From J054 sp963850255 (GTDB lineage Bacteria > Pseudomonadota > Gammaproteobacteria > Steroidobacterales > GCA-2729495): a stretch of 64,000 nucleotides of DNA. The DNA is taken from contig CAWKLL010000046.1 in assembly GCA_963850255.1 (NCBI GenBank), positions 1-64,000 of the forward strand, read 5' to 3'. Positions 43,487 to 52,327 of the stretch are shown one piece after another. The notes under the pieces are model-generated. The model was not told the DNA's origin, did no database searches, and was given only the letters and a program-made list of their open reading frames with translations. The position numbers were made by a program, and so were the translations under genes. Every line of letters begins with the position of its first letter. The stretch's first letter is position 1.

Positions 43487-44647
43487 ATGCGCAAAGACTC
43501 CGAGCCAATGGATCTCGCCACGCGTTGTATTCATGCTGGCGACACCGTTGATCCGACCACCGGCGCGGTCATGCCGGCGATTTACACCGCCAGCACCTAT
43601 CGACAGGCTGAGTTCGGCGCACCCATGGAGTTTGCCTATTCGCGGGCCGCCAATCCGACCCGTGCTGCACTTGAGCGTTGTATCGCCGAGTTGGAATCCG
43701 GCAGTCACGCGGTGGCTTATGCAGCCGGGATGGCAGCCACGGCCGGGGTGCTGGATTTGCTCGACAGTGGCGCCCATGTGCTGGCGCCGGTAGATCTCTA
43801 TGGCGGTACATTGCGCCTGTTTAATGAAGTCCGCACGCGCACGGCCGGGCTTGAATTCAGCTTTGTAGATTTTACCGATCTCGATGCGGTGGCCGCGGGC
43901 ATGCGTTCCGACACGGCTTTGGTCTGGGTTGAGACGCCAACGAATCCGCTGCTTAAGCTCATCGATTTACGCAAGGTCGTCGGCATAACCCACGCGCACC
44001 AGGCCCTGGTTGCAGTCGATAACACCTTCGCCACGCCCTGCCTGCAACGTCCGCTGGAACTGGGCTGCGACATTGTCATGCATTCCACGACCAAGTATCT
44101 CGGCGGCCATTCCGATGTCATCGGCGGGGTAAATATAGTTCAGGACGAGGCGCTCGGTCGTCAGCTGGTCTCGCTGCGCAGTGCCGTGGGTTCGGTGCCC
44201 AGCCCCTTTGATGCCTACCTGGTGTTGCGCGGTATCAAGACACTGTCACTGCGCATGGAGCGTCATTGCAGCAACGCGCAGATCCTGGCCGAGTGGCTGG
44301 AGTCGCAGCCGCGCGCCATGGCGGTTCGCTATCCTGGTTTGGCCTCGCATCCGCAGCACGCGCTGGCGCGGTCGCAAATGAGCGCCAATGGCGGCATGCT
44401 GGTATTCGAACTGGATGGCGATATCAGTCGATTCATGAACGCGCTGCAAATATTTGCGGTGGCAGAAAGCCTGGGTGGCGTCGAGAGTCTGGCCGGGCAC
44501 CCGGCCAGCATGAGCCATTCCAATGTGCCGGCCGACGCACGCCTTGCCATGGGTATTCCCGATAACCTGGTGCGCCTGTCCGTGGGTATCGAGGCCGTGG
44601 ATGATTTGATTGCCGACCTGGACCGGGCGCTGGTTGCCGCTGCATGA
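43487..44647 (+). CDS. Trans-sulfuration PLP enzyme (cystathionine gamma-synthase/lyase family)
   Basis: 386 residues from ATG 43487 (RKDSEPMDLATRCIHAG). YSRAANPTRAALERCIAELE, AYAAGMAATAGVLDLL, the PLP lysine in STTKYLGGHSDVIGG and SLGGVESLAGHPASMSH. Both synthase (metB) and lyase (metC-like) read this way; I cannot separate them by sequence. Linkage at 3.5 kb from metH is suggestive of methionine supply. It is divergent from prmC across 80 bases. Confidence 0.88.
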   Translation: MRKDSEPMDLATRCIHAGDTVDPTTGAVMPAIYTASTYRQAEFGAPMEFAYSRAANPTRAALERCIAELESGSHAVAYAAGMAATAGVLDLLDSGAHVLAPVDLYGGTLRLFNEVRTRTAGLEFSFVDFTDLDAVAAGMRSDTALVWVETPTNPLLKLIDLRKVVGITHAHQALVAVDNTFATPCLQRPLELGCDIVMHSTTKYLGGHSDVIGGVNIVQDEALGRQLVSLRSAVGSVPSPFDAYLVLRGIKTLSLRMERHCSNAQILAEWLESQPRAMAVRYPGLASHPQHALARSQMSANGGMLVFELDGDISRFMNALQIFAVAESLGGVESLAGHPASMSHSNVPADARLAMGIPDNLVRLSVGIEAVDDLIADLDRALVAAA

Positions 44648-44682
44648 GCCCGCAGTAACAAAGTCATGAACGGATCAAGCCG

Positions 44683-45942
44683 ATGATTGCTGTCCCTGCA
44701 TTGGTAGTTATCGTGGGTCTGGCGAGCTTCGCTTTGGTGAGTCGTCGCCTGCGCGGTAGTTTCCTCACCGGCCCATTACTAATGACTGCCTACGGGCTCA
44801 GCGTCGGCGCCGCCGGCCTGGGCCTGCTTGATTTTGATGTTTCTAACGAAGCCGTCAGGCTGCTGGCCGAGATCACACTGATTCTGGTGTTGTTTACCGA
44901 CGCGGCCGACATAGACTTGCGACAGCTACGCCGCGATCACAGTCTGCCGCTGCGTTTGCTGGGTATTGGCATGCCGCTCACCATCGGCCTGGGTGCTGTG
45001 CTGGCGAGTTTGCTGTTCGGCTTTCTTAACGTTTGGGAGGCGCTGTTGCTGGCCGCCATCCTGGCGCCGACAGATGCGGCCTTGGGTCAGGCGGTGGTTT
45101 CCAATCCATCGGTCCCGTTGCGCATTCGGGTGGCGCTCAACGTTGAGAGCGGTCTTAACGATGGCATTGCCTTGCCGCTGGTGCTGGTGCTGGCCAGCTT
45201 TGCCAGCGCCATGTCGGACGCAGGCGGCGAAAACTGGCTGTTGTTCGGCGCCAGCCAGGTCACACTCGGGCCACTGGCGGGTCTGCTGGTGGGCTACTTT
45301 GGCACCCGTTTGCTGATTCTCTCGCAGCGCGCCGGCTGGATGCTGGAGTCGGCTGAGGGGACTGCCGGCCTGGCCATCGCGTTCGGTGCTTTCGCCGTGG
45401 CCGAAGTCATTCATGGAAACGGCTTTATCGCGGCCTTTGTTGCCGGGCTGACGTTCGGCAATACGCTTAAACGACGTTGTAAGTTTCTGCTCGAGTTTAC
45501 TGAAGTGGAAGGTCGTATTCTCACCCATACCACCTTCATGATGATGGGTGCGGTAATGCTGCCCGGCGTGCTTGCAGCCATGCAGCCAGAGCATCTGCTG
45601 TATGCCTTTCTCAGTCTCACCGTCGTGCGCATGTTTCCCGTCGGCCTGGCTTGTATAGGCACCGGCGTGAGCGCCAGCACCACGGCATTTCTTGGCTGGT
45701 TCGGTCCACGCGGACTGGCTTCATTGTTGTTTGCCTTGCTGATTATTGAGACCAGCGATATCGCTCAGCGCGAGGAAATTTTCGCTGTGGTGTTATTGAC
45801 TGTTGGCCTGAGTATTCTCCTGCACGGTCTGACAGCAGGTCCGGCGGCCCGGGCCTATGGGCGCTTTACCGAGAAACGCGGCGAGTGCGCGGAGACCATG
45901 CCGGTTCCGGCTGAGCCGTTCCTGTCTTCTGCCAAAGACTAA
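44683..45942 (+). CDS. Cation:proton antiporter (CPA1/NhaP-like)
   Basis: 419 residues and about 12 TM helices. ITLILVLFTDAADIDLRQL, LAPTDAALGQAVVSNP with the charged unwound-helix motif, and NVESGLNDGIALPLVLV with the ND pair of CPA transporters. Exchanges Na+ or K+ for H+ in the inner membrane. The C-terminal tail is short (20-odd residues), without a regulatory domain. It starts 35 bases after the trans-sulfuration gene and is followed by the FMN reductase-like gene. Confidence 0.88.
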   Translation: MIAVPALVVIVGLASFALVSRRLRGSFLTGPLLMTAYGLSVGAAGLGLLDFDVSNEAVRLLAEITLILVLFTDAADIDLRQLRRDHSLPLRLLGIGMPLTIGLGAVLASLLFGFLNVWEALLLAAILAPTDAALGQAVVSNPSVPLRIRVALNVESGLNDGIALPLVLVLASFASAMSDAGGENWLLFGASQVTLGPLAGLLVGYFGTRLLILSQRAGWMLESAEGTAGLAIAFGAFAVAEVIHGNGFIAAFVAGLTFGNTLKRRCKFLLEFTEVEGRILTHTTFMMMGAVMLPGVLAAMQPEHLLYAFLSLTVVRMFPVGLACIGTGVSASTTAFLGWFGPRGLASLLFALLIIETSDIAQREEIFAVVLLTVGLSILLHGLTAGPAARAYGRFTEKRGECAETMPVPAEPFLSSAKD

Positions 45943-45955
45943 TTGGAGTTCGAGC

Positions 45956-46702
45956 ATGTCACTAAACCCGCAACAAGAAAAACTTTGCGCCGAGAGTCGC
46001 TGGGATTTTTCCGATCTGAACGCGCTGTTTCTTAACTGCACCCTGAAACGCAGTCCGGAGCTTTCTCACACGCAGGGCCTGATTGATATTGCTGCGGCGA
46101 TCATGCAAGCCAACGGCGTCGCCGTGGAAACCCTGCGGCCGGTGGATTACCCCTTGGCCTTCGGTGTCTGGCCGGATATGACAGAACATGGCTGGGAGCA
46201 GGATGCCTGGCCGGAAATTCTCGGCAAAGTGATGGCCGCGGACATCCTGGTGATCACTACGCCCATCTGGCTGGGGGAAAAGTCCTCGGTGTGCACGCAG
46301 ACCATCGAGCGCCTGTATGCCGCTTCCGGCAATCTTAATGAGCAGGGGCAATACGCTTACTACGGCCGCGTCGGCGGCTGCCTGGTCACGGGTAACGAAG
46401 ATGGCGCCAAACACTGCGCGATGAATGTTCTGTATTCGCTGCAGCATCTGGGCTACAGCATTCCGCCGCAAGCCGATGCCGCCTGGCTCGGCGAGGCCGG
46501 TCCGGGGCCGTCTTACCTGGATGCAGGTTCCGGCGGACCCGACAATGATTTCACCAATCGCAATACCACCTTTATGACCTGGAACCTGTTGCACCTGGCG
46601 CGCCTGTTAAAGGACGCGGGCGGAATCCCGGCGCACGGCAATCAGCGCTCAGCCTGGGATGCGGGTTGTCGTTTTGATTTCCCGAATCCCGACTACCGCT
46701 AG
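45956..46702 (+). CDS. Flavodoxin-like NAD(P)H-dependent FMN reductase family protein
   Basis: 248 residues from ATG 45956, with GGAG upstream. The flavodoxin-like fold starts at NALFLNCTLKRSPELSHTQG (phosphate-binding loop), then ADILVITTPIWLGEKSSV with the FMN isoalloxazine loop, and GRVGGCLVTGNEDGAKHC. Substrate unknown. It starts 13 bases after the antiporter, so they probably share a transcript. Confidence 0.8.
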   Translation: MSLNPQQEKLCAESRWDFSDLNALFLNCTLKRSPELSHTQGLIDIAAAIMQANGVAVETLRPVDYPLAFGVWPDMTEHGWEQDAWPEILGKVMAADILVITTPIWLGEKSSVCTQTIERLYAASGNLNEQGQYAYYGRVGGCLVTGNEDGAKHCAMNVLYSLQHLGYSIPPQADAAWLGEAGPGPSYLDAGSGGPDNDFTNRNTTFMTWNLLHLARLLKDAGGIPAHGNQRSAWDAGCRFDFPNPDYR

Positions 46703-46762
46703 AACCGCGCGAATTCATGCCTTGCCGAAGCCGTCGGGCGTGCGCAGGAGCCACGGCCGAAA

Positions 46763-47494
46763 GTGCAGGCTAGCGTGACGGGCGCAGCGGCATCCGTTGA
46801 ATCCGTGCTGCTGGTGCCCGGCATGCTTTGCGATGCCGGCTTATGGGCGCCACAAGCGGCTGCCTTGACCGGGCAGGGCTACTCGGTGCGGGTGCCCGAC
46901 TATGGTCAAGACCAAAGCATCACCGCGATGGCCCGGCAGGTCCTGCGCGGGGCGCCTCCCAGCTTTGCGCTGGTCGGGCATTCCATGGGTGGTGTCATCG
47001 CCCTGGAAGTCTGGCGGCAGGCCCCACAGCGGGTCATTCGGCTGGCGCTTATGGATACCAATGCGGCAGCGGCCAATCTGCCGCGTGAAGCCAGGCGTCT
47101 GGCGCAGCTTGAGCGTGCGCTGAACGGCGAATTTGCATCGGTGGTTAGCGATGAACTGCTGCCGAGCTATTTGTCAGCAGCCAGCGCCGCTGACCCTGAA
47201 ATCCTGGCAACGCTAAGACGTATGGCGATGGATGCCGGGCCTGAAGTTTTTGCCCGCCAGGTGCGCGCCTTGCTGGAGCGGCCAGACAGCAGACGGACAC
47301 TGACCATGATCGAGTGTCCTGCACTGGTCCTTTGCGGCGCCGAAGATCGCTTGTGTCCGCCGGCGCTACACGCGGATATGGCAGCGGTAATTCCGGATAG
47401 CGTGCTACGCATGCTGCCCGATGCTGGTCATATGCCCAGCCTGGAACAGCCTGCGGCCGTCAGCGACGCATTGCTTGAGTTGCTAGGGCGTTAG
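46763..47494 (+). CDS. Alpha/beta hydrolase
   Basis: 243 residues from GTG 46763. Nucleophile elbow GHSMGGVIA, acid aspartate in LVLCGAEDRLCPP and histidine in PDAGHMPSLEQP complete a triad; LLVPGMLCDAGLW is the oxyanion region. Substrate unknown; esterase or lactonase. The start codon is uncertain as there is no strong ribosome site, but upstream codons add nothing family-like. Confidence 0.82.
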   Translation: MQASVTGAAASVESVLLVPGMLCDAGLWAPQAAALTGQGYSVRVPDYGQDQSITAMARQVLRGAPPSFALVGHSMGGVIALEVWRQAPQRVIRLALMDTNAAAANLPREARRLAQLERALNGEFASVVSDELLPSYLSAASAADPEILATLRRMAMDAGPEVFARQVRALLERPDSRRTLTMIECPALVLCGAEDRLCPPALHADMAAVIPDSVLRMLPDAGHMPSLEQPAAVSDALLELLGR

Positions 47495-47701
47495 CGGCGC
47501 CAGGGTGAATGTTTCGCACACATTGTCGATGGTCTGCTTCGCCAGAGCCGATTGCTGAACCCGGGTGGCTGCCCTGCGCAGCGTCTGGTTCATTCGCCAA
47601 AGTCGCTGCGCATTTTTTTACAGCTCGTATTTCGGCGTTCTGCCGGTTGTTGGCCTTGTCGTATAGCAAGTCCGTTGATCAGGGCCGGGCGGGCCGACCC
47701 C
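47495..47701. other. Intergenic region, nothing recognised
   Basis: About 200 bases between the convergent hydrolase and HisD-family genes. Short frames exist on both strands but lack codon bias or motifs. No clear terminator hairpin was found. Confidence 0.4.
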
Positions 47702-48989
47702 TCAGCCCGCTTTGTCGCGATAGCGGCGCAGGCGGATGTCCGCCTGTTCCTTGTGCCCCATGAACTGCTTCCAGGTCGCACAAACGGCTAGCAGTACTTC
47801 GCCGACCTGTACCGAGGCCTCTTCGCTGATGCGCTGATAGGTGCAGGTCTTGATGAACTTGCCTACCCACAGGCCGCCGGTGTAACGCGACGCGCCGCGC
47901 GTGGGCAGGGTGTGATTGGTACCGATGACCTTGTCGCCGTAGGACACGTTGGTTTCCGGGCCCAGAAACAGGGCGCCGTAGTTGGTCATGTTGTCGAGAA
48001 AGTACTGCGGATCGTGCGTCATCACCTGCACGTGTTCGGAACCGATCTCGTCGGCTTTTGCGACCATCTCTGCGTAGCTGTCGCAGACGATTACCTGACC
48101 GTAGTCTCGCCAGGCCTGACCGGCGATCGGTCCGGTGGCCAGGATGTCGAGCTGGCGTTCCACTTCGGCCATGGTGTCCTGCGCGAATTGCTTCGCAGTC
48201 GGTCAGCAGGATGGCCGGCGAGTTGGGGCCGTGTTCCGCCTGGCCGAGCAGGTCGGCCGCACACAGTTCGCCGTCCACGCTGTCGTCGGCGATGACCAGC
48301 GTCTCCGTGGGGCCTGCGAACAGGTCGATGCCCACGCGACCGAATAGCTGGCGCTTGGCCTCGGCGACGAAGGCGTTGCCCGGGCCAACCAGCATGTCTA
48401 CCGGTGCGATGCTCTCGGTGCCGATGGCCATCGCGCCGACCGCCTGCACGCCGCCCAGGCAGTAGATCTCGTCGGCGCCGCCCAGATCCATGGCGACCAC
48501 GATGGCCGGATTGGGCCCGCCCTCGAAGGGCGGTGCGCAGGTGATGATGCGCTTCACGCCGGCGACCTTGGCCGTCACCACGCTCATGTGCGCCGAGGCG
48601 ACCATCGGGTACTTGCCGCCGGGCACATAGCAGCCGACGCTGTTGACCGGGATGTTGTTGTGGCCGAGGATCACGCCCGGCAGGGTTTCTACCTCGACGT
48701 CCTGCAAGGCGTCTTTCTGGATCTGCGCGAAGTTGCGCATCTGGGTCTGCGCAAAGCGGATGTCGTCGATCACCTGCTCGCTCAGTTCCGCATAACAGGC
48801 GTTGATATCCGCTGCCGTCAGGCGAAAGTTTTCCGGTTGCCAGTTGTCGAAGCGACCGGAGTACTCGCTCACGGCCGTATCGCCGCGCAGCTTGATGTCC
48901 TTCAGTATGTCTTCGACAATCTTGCGCACTTTGGCGTCGTCGTCGTCGGCCTGCGCTTCGCTGATGCCTTCTTTCAGATACCTGATCAT
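47702..48989 (-). CDS. Histidinol dehydrogenase-family enzyme (HpsN-like), one frameshift
   Basis: About 429 codons. MIRYLKEGISEAQADDD, SVGCYVPGGKYPMVASAHM, the metal-site region DLFAGPTETLVIADD and LGQAEHGPNSPAIL are HisD-fold. Near 48190 one extra base shifts the frame; the rest (MAEVERQLDILATGPI through TNHTLPTRGASRYTGGLWVGKF) ends at 47702. The YTGGLWVGKF segment is typical of 2,3-dihydroxypropane-1-sulfonate dehydrogenase HpsN and relatives rather than true HisD, and no other his genes are near. A divergent SDR next to it fits that reading. Zn2+/NAD+ enzyme. Substrate is an inference. Confidence 0.75.
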
Positions 48990-49147
48990 GTGGCTGCCTC
49001 TGAGCCGGCCGGGCGTCGCAGGGAAGGCGACAAGCGGTGAAACCGGGCGGGCTTGAATTCGCGGCGATGCTAGGCACTATTGGTTATTAATGCAATTTGC
49101 CGCGGCAGCGTGTCCGCTGCTGCGACACAGCCCCGTAAGGAACAACT

Positions 49148-49891
49148 ATTGCCAAGCAATCCCAGCCCCTGGCCGGCCTGACTGCGCTAGTGACCGGTGC
49201 CGGCCGCGGCATCGGCCGCGGTTGCGCAGAGGGCCTGGCCGAAGCCGGCGCCAGGGTAATTGCCCTGGCGCGCAGCGGCGACGAAGTGCAGGCCCTGGCC
49301 AGCGAGCATCCGGATCAGATCGAGGCCTGGACCGGCGACGTCACCGATGATGCCGTGATTGCGCGTATTGAAGCGCTGCCCGCCCTGCATATCCTGGTGA
49401 ACAACGCCGGTACCAATCAGCCGCAGCCCGTGGCCGAGGTCAGCGACGAGGCCCTGGATCGGATGCTTGATGTCAACGTGCGCGCCGCGTTCCGGGTCGC
49501 GCGGGCCGCGGTTCGGGTAATGCAGCGTGCCGGATTGTCAGGCAGTGTGATTCACATGTCATCGCAGATGGGTCATGTCGGTTCGCCTGATCGTTCCGTC
49601 TACTGCATGAGCAAGCACGCAATTGAGGGACTGACCAAAGCCATGGCGGTGGAACTGGCGCCTGACGGGATCCGCGTCAACGCCGTGGCGCCGACCTTTA
49701 TCGAAACGCCGCTGGTCAAGCCGATGCTCGACGATCCTGAATTTCGCCAGTTTGTTGAGGCGAGAATCCCTCTCGGCCACGTCGGCCAGGTGGCCGATGT
49801 CGTTTCAGCGGTGCTGTTCCTGGCCGATCCCGCCAACGGCATGATCACTGGCCACAGCCTGCGGGTCGATGGTGGCTGGACGGCGCAGTAA
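49148..49891 (+). CDS. SDR family oxidoreductase with apparent ATT start
   Basis: The cofactor loop TALVTGAGRGIGRGCAEGL needs sequence upstream of the first GTG (49190), which lies inside beta-1. In frame, ATT at 49148 gives IAKQSQPLAG before it, with AAGGA 6 bases upstream; no ATG, GTG or TTG is available in that frame. So the start is ATT or a misread ATG. 247 residues, with ILVNNAGTN, IHMSSQMGHVG and YCMSKHAIEGL (YxxxK) and the closing ITGHSLRVDGGWTAQ. Divergent from the HpsN-like gene, it may be HpsO/HpsP-like, oxidising a diol. Confidence 0.8.
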   Translation: MAKQSQPLAGLTALVTGAGRGIGRGCAEGLAEAGARVIALARSGDEVQALASEHPDQIEAWTGDVTDDAVIARIEALPALHILVNNAGTNQPQPVAEVSDEALDRMLDVNVRAAFRVARAAVRVMQRAGLSGSVIHMSSQMGHVGSPDRSVYCMSKHAIEGLTKAMAVELAPDGIRVNAVAPTFIETPLVKPMLDDPEFRQFVEARIPLGHVGQVADVVSAVLFLADPANGMITGHSLRVDGGWTAQ

Positions 49892-49922
49892 GCCGTCGCG
49901 GTTGCCCGAGAAGGTTGGGCTC

Positions 49923-49948
49923 CGCGGAGAGCCTAAGGCTTCTCCGCG
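49923..49948. terminator. Hairpin between convergent SDR and DUF2892 genes (possible terminator)
   Basis: CGCGGAGA (49923-49930) pairs with TCTCCGCG (49941-49948), with GCCT/AGGC extending the stem around a short loop. No T-run follows on either strand, so intrinsic termination is doubtful; it could instead protect mRNA ends. Confidence 0.35.
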
Positions 49949-49971
49949 CGCTGTTCCGGCGAAGGTCTCTG

Positions 49972-50181
49972 CTAGTTCCCGGCGAGTTGCCGCTCCGATT
50001 TGAACCCCAGCTTGCGAAACACCCAGGTGATCGGACAAAGACCGGTGAACGATTGCTGAAACAGCATGAAGCCAACAAATACCGTGAACCAGACGAACGC
50101 CGGGTGAACCAGCAGGGTCAGTGCGACGGAGACCAGGACCAGGAACCCGGCCCAGGCTTCTACGGCTTTTTCCAGTGACAT
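49972..50181 (-). CDS. DUF2892 (YgaP-like) small membrane protein
   Basis: 69 residues. A polar start (MSLEKAVEAWAGF) precedes two helices (FLVLVSVALTLLVHP and FVWFTVFVGFMLFQQSFTGLCPITWVF), the GLCP turn and a charged tail. DUF2892 is the membrane part of the rhodanese YgaP and is commonly found in sulfide/persulfide operons. It has a strong ribosome site (AAAGGAG) 12 bases after the outer-membrane gene and closes the operon that begins with the SQR remnant. Confidence 0.82.
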   Translation of the reverse strand: MSLEKAVEAWAGFLVLVSVALTLLVHPAFVWFTVFVGFMLFQQSFTGLCPITWVFRKLGFKSERQLAGN

Positions 50182-50193
50182 GATAGTGCTCCT

Positions 50194-51503
50194 TTAAAAA
50201 TTGTAGCGAACACGCATATAGGCGTTGGTCGCATCTTCGAACTGGCCGAAGAACGTGTAGTTCTCCTGGCCGCCAAACAGGTTCAGACCGGCCGTGAAGT
50301 TCCAGGCGTCGTCGTGGCGGTAATTCACAACCGGGCGGAGATAGACGTCTTGGTCGCTGGGTGAGAGAAAGGCGAACAGCGACCAGATGAGTTTTTCCTG
50401 CATGGCGCGGTAGCTGAAGCGCGTGGTCAGCAGGTGCCGATACTCATCCGGCTCAAACTCGCGGAAACGGCGAGTTCTCGATCAGGCGGTCATGGTCCTG
50501 GGTCCATTCCAGGTAGTACTGCAGACCGACGGTGAAGTTGGTCGCCCATTCGCGCTCGAAGCCGGTCAGGAAACGCAGCTGATCATTCGGCAGGGCAGGG
50601 TTACTGCCGTCGCTGTCGTCGCGCGACACGTAGTAGCTGAACTCAGCGTTCCACAGCCCTGACCACAGCGGCCGGCGGACGCTGCCGCCGACGCTGGTCA
50701 GCGGCGCAAACCGGACCCGGCCCGGATCACGAAAATCCGTCGGGTTTTTGAAGTAGCCGCGATGTGCATACAGGGCATACTCGACGCCGTTCAGGGTGCG
50801 GAACAGGCGCAATGAAAATTCGCCGTTGCTGAAATTCTTGCTCGGCCGATCGGCACCGAAGGGTGGCACGGGCGCAACGATTTCTCCGGCCGGCGGGAAG
50901 AAGAAGGAAAAACGTTCGCCGGTAATGTAGTCGTCCGGTTTGAATACGGGTGTCCACGCGAAGTCGATGTTGAGGACGCCGTTGTATTGCGTGAGCCGGA
51001 TCGTGTTGCTGGGCGCTTTCAGGTACTCGTCTTCGCGACCGGCAAAGAAGCTCACGAAGTCTTTCGGAAACAGGTCGTTGAGGAACAGCAAATCGCCGGT
51101 GCCCCAGGTCAGGACCTGGCGGCCGGCTTTTACATCGAGGCTCTCCAGCGGGCGGCCCGCGATGGCGAGTTCACGGAAATCGCCGTCAAATCTATCGGTG
51201 ATAGCGTCGATCACGGCGTCGCCCTTGAAGCTCAGCGTGAAGGCATCCGTCGCGTAGGCCGTTTCCAGGCGCAGCCGTGCTTCGGCCAGGGTGCCGTAGC
51301 GGCCGACCTTCTCATCCTTGTGCCAGCGGCTGCCGAGCGCACCCTCGGCGAATCCGGTCCAGCTCAGCCCGCTGGATTCGGCCTGGTCCCAGTCATCTTC
51401 GCCCCAGTCATCATCCCAGTCGCTCGTCCTGCGCAAAGCTGCCGCTGCCGGCGAGCAGCAGTGCCAGTCCCAGGACTTTGAGCGGGGCGGGGCGTAGCGA
51501 CAT
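50194..51503 (-). CDS. Outer-membrane beta-barrel protein, two frameshifts
   Basis: Start ATG 51503 encodes a signal peptide (SLRPAPLKVLGLALLLAG, cut after FAQ). Near 51425 the frame changes and an Asp/Trp-rich start is followed by LSWTGFAEGALGSRW and a series of amphipathic strands (RLRLETAYATDAFTLSFKG, VKAGRQVLTWGTGDLLFL). Near 50460 it changes again to end in YMRVRYNF, the terminal-phenylalanine signal of outer-membrane barrels. Size about 435 residues. Close to DUF1302-type porins in arrangement, but the exact family is unsure. It is followed by DUF2892 and preceded by LolA-like and RND genes. Confidence 0.65.
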
Positions 51504-51506
51504 GCA

Positions 51507-52315
51507 TCAACCCTTGGGCCGCTGCAGCCAGTCGCGCGGCGGATTGCGCAGGCTGCGTTCGGTGAAGACTTCCTCGGGAATGCCGTTGTCGTAGGCGATG
51601 TAGCGAAACTGCATATCCGTCTGGCCACCGGATTCCAGGTCGCTGACCCGGCTGCGGGTAACGGTGGGATAACCCTGGAACTCATCGACCTGCAACACCT
51701 CGACGCGGCGGAATGCATTGCCGGCGGCGTCGCTGTACTCGATCTTCATGGGCAGGAAGGTTTCCCGATCGATCCAGGTGAGATAGCTGTCGAATTCCAC
51801 CAGCCGCGCGTATCAATGGGTCGATGCTTCAGCAGGTAGTACTCGTCTGTCGTTTCGAGCAGTTCATGGCTGTCGTCGTTGGGTCGTCGGCCGGACACAT
51901 CTTCGTAGAAGTAGTCGGCGCCGACAAAGCTGGTGCGCTTGTCGCCGGCGGACACGCGTTTGACCAGGTCGAGGCCCGGCAGATAGAGCCAGCGGTCGTC
52001 GTCGCGGTCCAGGTGTTTCTTGACCAGGTAAACAGTGCCGCGCACATCCGAGGGCTGGCTGAACACCACCAGGAAGTCCTGGTCGCCGCCCGGCGCCTCG
52101 TTCCGGCGCAGCACCGTGAACTGGCGACGCTGCTCGCGGCCCTGGGCATCGCGGATGATCATGCGCGCCTCGGAGCGACCGTCAGCGCCGGCGTAGTAGG
52201 CGGCCAGGTTGGCGCGTTCGACGATGGCATCGGCGTCATCCAGGGTCTCTCGGAGCCGCAGCGCTGACCGGCAGACGATTAACAGGCTGAGTGCGATCAG
52301 GTTTGCTTTGAACAC
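51507..52315 (-). CDS. LolA-like outer-membrane lipoprotein-sorting family protein, one frameshift
   Basis: Start GTG 52315, with AAGGAGA 7 bases upstream. A short hydrophobic signal, then a LolA-like open barrel: MIIRDAQGREQRRQF, FLVVFSQPSDVRGTVYLV, RWLYLPGLDLVKRV, SFVGADYFYEDVSG. The frame shifts near 51800; the rest (FDSYLTWIDRETFLPMKIEY, YPTVTRSRVSDLESGGQTD) ends at 51507. Such proteins lie next to MMPL-type RND pumps and are thought to ferry a hydrophobic cargo between pump and outer membrane. This one is between RND and outer-membrane barrel genes. Confidence 0.78.
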
Positions 52316-52327
52316 GATGATTCTCCT

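Noticed and set aside
47702..48989. True histidine-biosynthesis hisD
   Set aside because: No other his genes nearby and the C-terminal YTGGLWVGKF pattern points to the HpsN-like branch.
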